Shown piece by piece: positions 1 through 5,527 of a stretch of 7,092 nt of DNA. The position numbers and the translations under genes are program-made. The notes under the pieces are model-generated. The model had not been told where the DNA came from. It saw only the letters and a program-made list of their open reading frames with translations, and made no database searches. The DNA is from Chloroflexota bacterium (GTDB lineage Bacteria > Chloroflexota > Ktedonobacteria > Ktedonobacterales > Ktedonobacteraceae): positions 1-7,092 of the forward strand of contig VBHS01000170.1 of assembly GCA_005881295.1 (NCBI GenBank), written 5' to 3'. Within the stretch, counting starts at the first letter, position 1; each line of letters begins with the position of its first letter.

Positions 1-2
1 TA

Positions 3-761
3 ATGTCTCAAAAGACTTCATCCCTTACGTATAAACGTATCCTGCTTAAGTTGAGTGGTGAGGCGCTCTGTTCGCAACACGTCGGGTTTGGTATAGATGC
101 TGAGATGGTGCGCCGCATCGCAAGCGAGATCAAGCGCGTGCATGATTTGGGTGTAGAGGTGGCACTTGTTACTGGTGGTGGCAATATCTGGCGTGGGGCA
201 GACGCCGCCGCGACAGGTATCGATCGCGCTACTGCCGATTACATGGGTATGCTGGCGACCGTGATGAACTCGCTGGCATTGCAGGATGCTATGGAAAAGT
301 TGGGTATGGTAACTAGAGTTCAGACGGCCATCGAAATGCCGCCAGTGGCTGAACCGTTTATTCGCCGTCGCGCGCAGCGTCACCTGGAAAAGGGACGTAT
401 CGTGATTCTGGCTGCAGGAAGTGGTAATCCGTTTTTTACGACTGATACCGCTGCTGCTTTGCGTGGAGTCGAACTCAATGCCCAGGTTTTACTGAAAGCG
501 ACAAAAGTGGATGGTGTCTATGACGATGATCCCATGCGTAACCCGGATGCCCGCAAGTTCGAGGAGTTGAGCTATATGCGGGCGCTGAATATGGGGCTAA
601 AAGTCATGGACAGCACCGCGCTTTCACTGTGCAAGGATAACCACCTTCCAATTGTGGTTTTTGACCTCAATCAAGAAGGTGCTTTAGAAGCTATCATACG
701 CGGTGAGAAGCGTGGTTCGCTCGTTCATGATATGGAAGAGCCCTGGTGGGATGTACGCTAG
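3..761 (+). CDS. pyrH: UMP kinase (uridylate kinase)
   Basis: Cytosolic enzyme of the amino-acid kinase fold that phosphorylates UMP to UDP with ATP, feeding UTP, CTP and UDP-sugar synthesis. The 252-residue product matches the usual length of about 240. Visible family motifs are the phosphate-binding KLSGEAL (residues 16-22), the glycine loop GGGNIWRG (58-65), the UMP-binding stretch DYMGMLATVMNSLAL (79-93), AGSGNPFFTTDTAAALR (138-154), TKVDGVYDDDP (167-177) and MDSTALSLC (202-210). It is the bacterial PyrH type, not the eukaryotic UMP/CMP kinase type. The start is the ATG at 3; the first bases read TAATG, so a stop codon of an upstream gene probably overlaps it (inference; tsf is the usual neighbour). 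frr follows after 68 nt, the widespread pyrH-frr pair. No anomaly seen. Confidence 0.97.
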   Translation: MSQKTSSLTYKRILLKLSGEALCSQHVGFGIDAEMVRRIASEIKRVHDLGVEVALVTGGGNIWRGADAAATGIDRATADYMGMLATVMNSLALQDAMEKLGMVTRVQTAIEMPPVAEPFIRRRAQRHLEKGRIVILAAGSGNPFFTTDTAAALRGVELNAQVLLKATKVDGVYDDDPMRNPDARKFEELSYMRALNMGLKVMDSTALSLCKDNHLPIVVFDLNQEGALEAIIRGEKRGSLVHDMEEPWWDVR

Positions 762-781
762 GGGCGGCTCTGGAGCCGCTC
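762..781 (+). other. intergenic hairpin between pyrH and frr
   Basis: Bases 762-770 pair with 773-781 (core GCGGCTC / GAGCCGC, plus a G-U and a G-C pair outside). The two-base gap means the innermost C-G pair would open, giving roughly an 8-bp GC-rich stem with a four-base loop. It starts directly after the pyrH stop. No T tract follows, so it is not an intrinsic terminator by sequence. An mRNA stability or processing element is an inference. Confidence 0.5.
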
Positions 782-788
782 GGATTAC

Positions 789-813
789 AGGGGCACCCGT
801 GAGGAGTGTCCCT
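789..813 (+). other. hairpin just upstream of the frr ribosome binding site
   Basis: AGGGGCAC (789-796) can pair with GTGTCCCT (806-813), eight pairs including one G-U, around a nine-base loop (797-805) containing GAGGA. The stem ends three bases before the AAGGGAG ribosome binding site at 816-822, so it could expose or tune that site. It also occludes the GTG at 806, which supports the start at 830. The pairing is seen; the function is inferred. Confidence 0.4.
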
Positions 814-815
814 AC

Positions 816-822
816 AAGGGAG
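816..822 (+). promoter_or_regulatory. ribosome binding site deciding the frr start
   Basis: AAGGGAG lies 7 nt before the ATG at 830. The longer reading frame from the GTG at 806 would include this site as codons and would add eight residues that the family lacks, so 830 is the better start. Confidence 0.8.
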
Positions 823-829
823 CATTGCA

Positions 830-1387
830 ATGGCAGCAGATATTTTCGAGGATGCAGAACGACGTATGCAAAAGGCTGTTGAGGCCCTGCGACAGGATTT
901 ATCCGCTATTCGTACTGGTCGCGCCAGTGCGGCCCTGGTGGATCGTATCCAGGTTGATTACTACGGGGCTCCAACTCCGATCAACCAGGTTTGCCAGATT
1001 TCCGTTCCAGAGGCGCGCCTGATAGTCATTCAGCCGTATGAACGGAGACTGCTTCACGATATTGAAAAGGCAATTCAAAAATCTGATCTGGGTATCAACC
1101 CCAATAATGATGGACAGGTTATTCGCCTCAATATTCCTCCTCTCAATGAGGAACGCCGCCGCGAAATGGTGAAAACTCTCCATAAAAAGTTGGATGAACA
1201 TAAAGTTGCGATTCGCAACGTACGTCGTGACGCGCAAGACAAGTTACGTGATCGTGAAAAAAAGAAAGAAATTACCGAGGATGAGCTAAAACGTAGCTCC
1301 GAACGGCTACAGAAGCTCACCGATCGCTACATCGACGAGATGGACAAGGTCGGGAAAACCAAGGAACTGGAGATTCTGGAGGTCTAA
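830..1387 (+). CDS. frr: ribosome recycling factor
   Basis: Cytosolic RRF, which with EF-G and IF3 splits the post-termination ribosome into subunits. From the ATG at 830 the product is 185 residues, the same length as the E. coli protein. The helical domain I is formed by residues 1-30 and about 105-185 and the beta domain II by about 31-104. Conserved stretches are RTGRASAALVD (28-38), DYYGAPTPINQ (43-53), SDLGINPNNDGQVIRLNIPP (85-104), the LNEERRREM stretch (105-113) and VAIRNVRRDA (126-135), which contains the functionally important Arg132. The C-terminal charged helix (about 140-185) is typical. An in-frame GTG at 806 is possible but overlaps hairpin and ribosome binding site sequence. 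The stop lies 3 nt before the uppS TTG, so uppS translation is probably coupled to this gene. Confidence 0.97.
   Translation: MAADIFEDAERRMQKAVEALRQDLSAIRTGRASAALVDRIQVDYYGAPTPINQVCQISVPEARLIVIQPYERRLLHDIEKAIQKSDLGINPNNDGQVIRLNIPPLNEERRREMVKTLHKKLDEHKVAIRNVRRDAQDKLRDREKKKEITEDELKRSSERLQKLTDRYIDEMDKVGKTKELEILEV
1378..1382 (+). promoter_or_regulatory. ribosome binding site for the uppS TTG start
   Basis: GGAGG lies 8 nt before the TTG at 1391 and inside the last codons of frr. This supports translation from 1391 despite the weak start codon. A competing site, AGGGGA at 1425-1430, lies 8 nt before an in-frame GTG at 1439. Confidence 0.65.
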
Positions 1388-1390
1388 ATT

Positions 1391-2206
1391 TTGGCCAAGA
1401 TACAAGATCTCTTTTCCTCTTCACAGGGGAAAAGAAAGGTGCAATCGCAGGCTATTGCGGATTCGCTGTCGACATCAAAGCAAGCTTCTCGCTCACTCCG
1501 CCACCTGGCTATCATTATGGATGGCAATGGGCGCTGGGCGACCAAACGTCACTTGCCTCGTCTGGCCGGCCATAAGGCGGGTGTAAATGCATTACGCCGG
1601 GTCGTTGAGTGTGCTACTGATGAGAACATCGAAATGCTGAGCGTGTATGCTTTTTCAACCGAGAATTGGGGACGGCCGCGTGCAGAAGTTGATGGTCTGA
1701 TGCGTCTCTTCTGGGAGACAATTCGCTCGGATTTGGAGAAATTGCACCGCGATGGTGTGCGCTTGCGCCATCTTGGCCGTTTACAAGACCTCTCTCCTGA
1801 TATTCAGAAAGCTGTACGGGACTCCGTTGAGCTTACTCGCGACAATACCCGCATCGGCCTGAACGTCTGTTTTAATTATGGTGGACGTGCTGAACTGGTG
1901 GACGCCATTCGTCACATCATTGCTGATGGACGTAATCCTGATGCCATAACGGAAGAACTGATCAGTTCCTACCTGTATACACGCGATCTGCCAGACCCGG
2001 ACATGGTTATTCGCACAGCAGGGGAAATGCGTGTCAGCAACTTCTTGCTGTGGCAATCGGCCTACAGTGAATATTATGCGACGCCAACACTGTGGCCTGA
2101 TTTCGGACGAGAAGATTTACGCCAGGCTTTAGATAGCTACCATCGCCGGCAACGACGTTTTGGCCGCATCGCTGTTCCTCCGACCACTGTCGCGCAGGGA
2201 GAATAG
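1391..2206 (+). CDS. uppS: isoprenyl (undecaprenyl) diphosphate synthase, cis-prenyltransferase
   Basis: Adds isopentenyl diphosphate units in cis to farnesyl diphosphate to build the long polyprenyl diphosphate that carries cell-wall precursors; it acts at the inner face of the membrane. Family signatures are HLAIIMDGNGRWA (38-50, with catalytic Asp44), GHKAG (60-64), YAFSTENWGRP (86-96), FNYGGRAELVDA (161-172) and IRTAGEMRVSNFLLWQSAY (207-225), followed by SE at 226-227. Arg208, Arg214 and Glu227 match E. coli Arg194, Arg200 and Glu213. Chain length of the product (C55 or other) cannot be read from sequence. From TTG 1391 the protein is 271 residues, with a polar Ser/Lys/Gln-rich leader about 18 residues longer than in E. 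coli. A GTG at 1439 would give 255 residues and remove nearly all of that excess. The start is therefore uncertain; the function is not. Confidence 0.95.
   Translation: MAKIQDLFSSSQGKRKVQSQAIADSLSTSKQASRSLRHLAIIMDGNGRWATKRHLPRLAGHKAGVNALRRVVECATDENIEMLSVYAFSTENWGRPRAEVDGLMRLFWETIRSDLEKLHRDGVRLRHLGRLQDLSPDIQKAVRDSVELTRDNTRIGLNVCFNYGGRAELVDAIRHIIADGRNPDAITEELISSYLYTRDLPDPDMVIRTAGEMRVSNFLLWQSAYSEYYATPTLWPDFGREDLRQALDSYHRRQRRFGRIAVPPTTVAQGE
1410..1435 (+). other. ten-pair hairpin at the 5' end of uppS
   Basis: Bases 1410-1419 (TCTTTTCCTC) pair with 1426-1435 (GGGGAAAAGA) in ten consecutive pairs including one G-U, around a six-base loop TTCACA. The 3' arm contains AGGGGA, a ribosome-binding-like site 8 nt before the in-frame GTG at 1439. 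The structure would hide that site when folded and be opened by ribosomes initiating at TTG 1391. The pairing is seen; regulation is inferred. Confidence 0.5.
2196..2201 (+). promoter_or_regulatory. ribosome binding site at the uppS-cdsA junction
   Basis: AGGGAG sits 9 nt before the in-frame TTG at 2211 and 5 nt before an out-of-frame ATG at 2207. It supports 2211 as the cdsA start. The alternative TTG at 2160 has no such site upstream. Confidence 0.6.
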
Positions 2207-2210
2207 ATGC

Positions 2211-2918
2211 TTGCAAGGCGCAACTGAAGATAATCCACCATCGGGTGCACAGAAGAAGACTAACAGGCAATGGCGTATTTCTCTCGGTCAGCGCTGGCTG
2301 ACCGCAATTATTGCTATTCCTCTCGTGCTTGTCGTTGTCTGGTTTGGCGGTTGGTGGGCATTTGCCGCGACGCTGCTCGTCGTCCTGCTTGGTACCCTTG
2401 AACTTCATAACATGATGCTTCATTCGGGGCATCGTCCACTTATTGTAGTAAGCCTTGGGCTGAGTGTCCTTTTCCTTGTGGCAGGGGCTAATGGCGCCTG
2501 GTTTTATTTGCCCAGTGGCGCCTGGTGGGTACTCGTCGTTTTACTGGGAACCTGGGGTTTTGATGCTGCTGCTTTTTTTACCGGGCACTATTTCGGCAGG
2601 CATAAACTCGCTCCCAGTATCAGCCCCGCTAAAACATGGGAAGGAGGCTTTGGAGGCATGGTCCTATCAATCGTGGCTTCCTTGCTCATTACTGTTATAC
2701 CCCTGGGGGTTCCCTGGTATCTAGCAATCGTGCTGGGAATTCTAATTGGAGTAGCCGCTGTCTTAGGTGACCTTGCAGAGTCCCTGATTAAACGTCAGAC
2801 CAATGTCAAGGACAGCGGAAATATTATGCCCGGGCACGGAGGAATGCTTGATCGCATCGACAGTTTATTGTTTGTGGTCATTGTCGTCTATGTCTTCTCT
2901 CAGTTTGTGGGGAAATAG
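2211..2918 (+). CDS. cdsA: phosphatidate cytidylyltransferase (CDP-diacylglycerol synthase)
   Basis: Integral membrane enzyme that converts phosphatidic acid and CTP to CDP-diacylglycerol, the precursor of the major phospholipids. The C-terminal half is decisive: FDAAAFFTGHYFGRHKLAPS (117-136), then SPAKTWEGGFGG (138-149), then the family signature from SLIKR (191-195) through VKDSGN (199-204) to PGHGGMLDRID (207-217), with the metal-binding Asp residues. Hydrophobic segments lie at about 30-46, 48-63, 76-92, 103-121, 150-165, 168-186 and 218-232. The start is taken as TTG 2211, behind AGGGAG; no ATG or GTG is in frame before Met68. At 235 residues it is shorter than the usual 260-285. The loss is internal: only 54 residues separate Glu64 from Asp118, against roughly 100 in typical CdsA. 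It follows uppS by 4 nt and so probably shares its transcript. Confidence 0.93.
   Translation: MQGATEDNPPSGAQKKTNRQWRISLGQRWLTAIIAIPLVLVVVWFGGWWAFAATLLVVLLGTLELHNMMLHSGHRPLIVVSLGLSVLFLVAGANGAWFYLPSGAWWVLVVLLGTWGFDAAAFFTGHYFGRHKLAPSISPAKTWEGGFGGMVLSIVASLLITVIPLGVPWYLAIVLGILIGVAAVLGDLAESLIKRQTNVKDSGNIMPGHGGMLDRIDSLLFVVIVVYVFSQFVGK
2285..2304 (+). other. perfect 8-bp hairpin early in cdsA
   Basis: CGGTCAGC (2285-2292) and GCTGACCG (2297-2304) are exact reverse complements around the four-base loop GCTG. It lies about 75 nt into the cdsA coding region. No T tract follows. It may be a chance palindrome in coding sequence or an RNA element affecting the upstream or downstream message. Confidence 0.4.
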
Positions 2919-2922
2919 GTCC

Positions 2923-2951
2923 TTCAGGCGCTGTATCACCCGTGCTATAAT
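2923..2951 (+). promoter_or_regulatory. sigma70/sigmaA-type extended -10 promoter for dxr
   Basis: A consensus TATAAT (2946-2951) is preceded by TGC, giving an extended -10 (TGnTATAAT). A weak -35 TTCAGG (2923-2928, three of six matches to TTGACA) sits exactly 17 bp upstream. Predicted transcription start is about 2958, giving a leader of about 117 nt. It starts directly after the cdsA stop and would drive dxr-rseP-ispG independently of the upstream genes. Confidence 0.75.
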
Positions 2952-2957
2952 GTAGAA

Positions 2958-3074
2958 GAAAGTATATCATCTCTTTGAGAGAGTAACTGAACCCAAAAAA
3001 CTATGCCAGGCAAACAAACGTATATTTTGATATGTGATACTATGTGTGAGTTTTCCCTGTAGATAGAAGAAAAG
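2958..3074 (+). promoter_or_regulatory. A+T-rich dxr 5' leader
   Basis: The predicted untranslated leader has no strong ribosome binding site; only AGAAGAAAAG precedes the ATG at 3075. It contains a direct repeat of TATGTG at 3031 and 3041 (10-bp period), and GTGATAC (3034-3040), which is the reverse complement of GTATCAC (2933-2939) in the promoter spacer. A 19-codon reading frame (3003-3062) lacks a ribosome binding site. No known riboswitch fold was recognised. Confidence 0.4.
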
Positions 3075-4256
3075 ATGACTCAATTTCCCAAAAACATTGC
3101 TTTACTCGGTAGCACGGGCTCGATCGGTCAGCAAACGCTGGACGTAGTGCGCCGTTTTCCTGAATATTTCCGTATTGTAGCCCTGGCTGCACGAAGTAAT
3201 GTTTCGCTGCTGGAACAACAGGCGCGGGAATTTGAACCTTCACTGGTTGCCTGCTTTGCAGATACACCATCGGTAGAAGCTGCTGCCCGGGCCGCATTTC
3301 CCAATGTAGTGCTCGGTGAGCAGGGACTATTAGAGGTCACGACACATCCACAGGCAGATATCGTTGTCGCCGCTACCTCCGGGTTGATGGGGCTTGAGCC
3401 AACTCTCGCAGCTATCCGGGCGGGGAAAACTATCGCTCTTGCAAATAAAGAAACACTGGTCATGGCGGGCCACCTGGTCATGCAAGAAGCGCAGCGCTCA
3501 GGTGTGTCCATCCTACCGGTAGATAGCGAGCACAGCGCCATCTGGCAATGCCTTCGCGGTGAGCAGTCGAAAGAGGTCAACCGTTTACTACTTACGGCTT
3601 CGGGCGGCCCTTTCCGTCGTGCTACACTTGAACAAATCCGTTCAGTGACGGTGGAGCAAGCCCTTGCACATCCTACATGGCGTATGGGTCCCAAGATTAC
3701 GGTAGACTCTGCGACGCTGATGAATAAAGGCCTGGAGATATTGGAGGCGCATTGGTTCTTTGGAATTCCATATGAACGTATCGACGTAATTGTTCACCCT
3801 GAGAGTATCATTCACTCTATGGTCGAGTTTGTCGATGGTTCGCTCAAAATGCAAGCGAGCTTGCCGAGTATGCATCTCCCCATCCTCGATGCCTTGAGTT
3901 ATCCCGCGCGACTCAATACTGCCGGGAAGGGACTTGTGCGCGAGTTACACTGGTCAGATGTGGGCCAACTCAATTTTGAAGCGCTTGATGAAACCCGCTT
4001 CCCCTGCTTTCGCCTGGCTCTGGACGCGGCCAGGGGTGGAGGAACCTATCCCAGTGTCCTTGTGGGAGCGGACGAGGAGGCCGTTGCTCTTTTTCTGGGT
4101 GGTAAGATCGAGTTCTCGCGTATCGCGGAACTGATAGAAGCTGTTCTGGAGCAACATCGATCCGTCGAACAGCCAGATATCGCTGCGATTTTAGAGGCAA
4201 CCGCCTGGGCGAGACAAGCAACACGTGAAATAATTATGTCGCATTTTACGATATAA
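3075..4256 (+). CDS. dxr: 1-deoxy-D-xylulose 5-phosphate reductoisomerase
   Basis: Cytosolic NADPH- and metal-dependent enzyme that rearranges and reduces DXP to 2-C-methyl-D-erythritol 4-phosphate, the committed step of the MEP isoprenoid pathway and the target of fosmidomycin. The 393 residues match the family (E. coli 398). Visible features are the nucleotide-binding GSTGSIG (12-18), NKETLV (124-129), VDSEHSA (149-155, metal ligands Asp150 and Glu152), TASGGPFR (174-181), HPTWRMGPKITVDSATLMNK (199-218) with Glu221 as the third metal ligand, and the VHPESIIHSMVEF stretch (240-252). The C-terminal helical domain reads VLVGADEEAV (328-337) where many homologues have NAANE; this looks like a tolerated variant. 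It begins a second transcription unit behind its own promoter, with a weak ribosome binding site. rseP follows after 22 nt. Confidence 0.97.
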   Translation: MTQFPKNIALLGSTGSIGQQTLDVVRRFPEYFRIVALAARSNVSLLEQQAREFEPSLVACFADTPSVEAAARAAFPNVVLGEQGLLEVTTHPQADIVVAATSGLMGLEPTLAAIRAGKTIALANKETLVMAGHLVMQEAQRSGVSILPVDSEHSAIWQCLRGEQSKEVNRLLLTASGGPFRRATLEQIRSVTVEQALAHPTWRMGPKITVDSATLMNKGLEILEAHWFFGIPYERIDVIVHPESIIHSMVEFVDGSLKMQASLPSMHLPILDALSYPARLNTAGKGLVRELHWSDVGQLNFEALDETRFPCFRLALDAARGGGTYPSVLVGADEEAVALFLGGKIEFSRIAELIEAVLEQHRSVEQPDIAAILEATAWARQATREIIMSHFTI

Positions 4257-4278
4257 ATGAACGAGGATATGAAGCATT

Positions 4279-5499
4279 ATGAATAACTGGTACTTGCTAG
4301 CAGCCATTCCAGTCTTTGGGTTGCTCGTGCTTGTGCATGAATTTGGTCACTTTATAACGGCAAAATGGGCGGGTATTCGTGTCGAAGAGTTTGGAATAGG
4401 TTTTCCTCCTCGCATAGTGGGGCTCCGCCAGCGCGATGAAGGGGGATGGGAGGTCATCTGGATGGGGGGGAAACGGTATGAAGAGGATACCTATGGCTCG
4501 CGGAAGCAGACTCCGTTTAGCGGCACCAGTGGCGGCGTGAGCGCACCAGATACTTCCAAATCTAATCATACCATTTATTCCATCAACCTTATTCCCATCG
4601 GTGGTTTTGTGCGTATGCCTGGAGAGAATGGGGATATCAACGACGAAAGTGGCAACTACGACTCGCAGAGTTTTGCTGCAAAATCAGCTGGCAAACGGCT
4701 CATCGTGCTAGTTGCCGGTGTCACCATGAATGTTTTGTTAGCAATGGTATTATTCACCTTTGCCTTTGGTTTCGGCGAACCAAATCTCGTTCCGCAAATC
4801 GGCAAGGTCGTCCCGGTTTCTCCCGCTGCGACCGCCGGTATACGTCCTGGTGATACCATCGTCTCAGCTAATAATCAACCTGTCAAATTTTTCTCCGATC
4901 TCCAGTCCATTGTAAATACCGAACTTCAGGCCGACAAGAATCAACACGCGACAGTGCCGGTCACCTTGCAGATCCGGCGCCTTGGTTCGGCAGTACTCAT
5001 CTCGACGACGGTGAATGTTCGCGAGCATCCACCGGCAGGTCAGGGGCCAATGGGGATCGAGGCAGGTGGAAAGGTTGTCTTTGACAGTATACCGGTCTGG
5101 CAAGCTCCTCTTAGAGGAGTACAATACACCTTCCAGATAACGACAGACTTCCTGCGGGCTATTGGACAGATGATTACAGGTGCTCTCCCGTTTCAAGTCG
5201 CAGGACCTGTAGGTATAGTAAGAATCACAGGGGAAGTTGCTCAAAGCGTCCCTAGTGAGGGCTGGTGGCCTATACTTAGCTTGACGGCGGTATTAAGCCT
5301 GAACCTGGCAATTATCAATATATTGCCTTTCCCCGCTTTGGACGGCGGCCGCGTCGTACTTGTGTTGATTGAAGTTCTACGTGGTGGCAAGCGGCTGAGA
5401 CCGGAAGTCGAAGGCATGATTAATTTTGCTGGTATGCTGATGCTGCTTACCTTGATGGTTGTGATCACATTTTTTGATGTTAGGAATTTGCTGCCTTAG
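4279..5499 (+). CDS. rseP: RseP/RasP-type site-2 protease (M50 intramembrane zinc metalloprotease) with an inserted loop
   Basis: Polytopic membrane protease that cuts substrates such as anti-sigma factors or signal-peptide remnants within the bilayer. The zinc motif HEFGH (20-24) lies in the first helix (about 4-27), and the third ligand is in NILPFPALDGG (347-357, Asp355). Other helices are at about 141-164, 331-350 and 383-400. The membrane-associated beta hairpin contains GFPPR (41-45) and SINLIPIGGFVRMPGE (101-116). One PDZ domain spans about 170-250 (SPAATAGIRPGDTIVSAN at 181-198). Between Arg50 and Thr98 there is a polar, Gly/Ser-rich stretch about 45 residues longer than in typical RseP, which has only a short turn here. 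GAGGA at 4263-4267 precedes the ATG by 11 nt. The substrate is unknown. The neighbours dxr and ispG reflect conserved order and not shared chemistry. Confidence 0.94.
   Translation: MNNWYLLAAIPVFGLLVLVHEFGHFITAKWAGIRVEEFGIGFPPRIVGLRQRDEGGWEVIWMGGKRYEEDTYGSRKQTPFSGTSGGVSAPDTSKSNHTIYSINLIPIGGFVRMPGENGDINDESGNYDSQSFAAKSAGKRLIVLVAGVTMNVLLAMVLFTFAFGFGEPNLVPQIGKVVPVSPAATAGIRPGDTIVSANNQPVKFFSDLQSIVNTELQADKNQHATVPVTLQIRRLGSAVLISTTVNVREHPPAGQGPMGIEAGGKVVFDSIPVWQAPLRGVQYTFQITTDFLRAIGQMITGALPFQVAGPVGIVRITGEVAQSVPSEGWWPILSLTAVLSLNLAIINILPFPALDGGRVVLVLIEVLRGGKRLRPEVEGMINFAGMLMLLTLMVVITFFDVRNLLP
4441..4470 (+). repeat. G-rich coding-strand tract ending in G7
   Basis: GGGGG at 4441-4445, GGG at 4448-4450 and a run of seven G at 4464-4470, followed by AAA, lie in the rseP insertion. 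There are enough G triplets for an imperfect quadruplex, but one loop would be 13 nt. A G7 run is also a potential slippage site; the frame here is intact. Confidence 0.45.
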
Positions 5500-5509
5500 C
5501 GAAGCAAAT
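5486..5509 (+). other. inverted repeat spanning the rseP stop codon
   Basis: ATTTGCT (5486-5492) and AGCAAAT (5503-5509) are exact reverse complements around a ten-base loop that holds the rseP TAG (5497-5499). It sits just upstream of the ispG ribosome binding site (GGAG, 5514-5517). No T tract follows. Seven-base pairs of this spacing are expected several times by chance in 7 kb, so only the position makes it notable. Confidence 0.3.
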
Positions 5510-5527
5510 CAATGGAGTAGTAGAGTT

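Noticed and set aside
806..829. GTG start at 806 for frr
   Set aside because: It would add eight residues to an exactly 185-residue RRF and would consume the ribosome binding site used by the ATG at 830.
2160..2210. TTG start at 2160 for cdsA
   Set aside because: It has no ribosome binding site and overlaps uppS by 47 nt. TTG 2211 has AGGGAG at a good distance.
3031..3046. Second promoter near GATACT at 3036
   Set aside because: The -10 match is four of six and there is no -35-like sequence at 16-18 bp; the site at 2946 is much better.
3003..3062. 19-codon open frame in the dxr leader, possible leader peptide
   Set aside because: It has no ribosome binding site at a usable distance and no run of regulatory codons. 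It is mentioned only as part of the leader.
3128..3694. Long open frame of 188 codons on the - strand, antisense to dxr
   Set aside because: It lies wholly within dxr, which has every family motif in frame. The antisense product is Ser/Arg/Ala/Cys-rich with no recognisable domain, typical of a shadow frame.
5105..5119. Palindrome CTCCTC-TTA-GAGGAG inside rseP
   Set aside because: A six-base stem in coding sequence is expected by chance, and the GAGGAG it contains is not followed by a start codon.
5474..5527. Upstream in-frame ATG start at 5474 for ispG
   Set aside because: It would overlap the end of rseP and add a non-family leader. The ATG at 5528 has GGAG at 10 nt and begins right where the family does.
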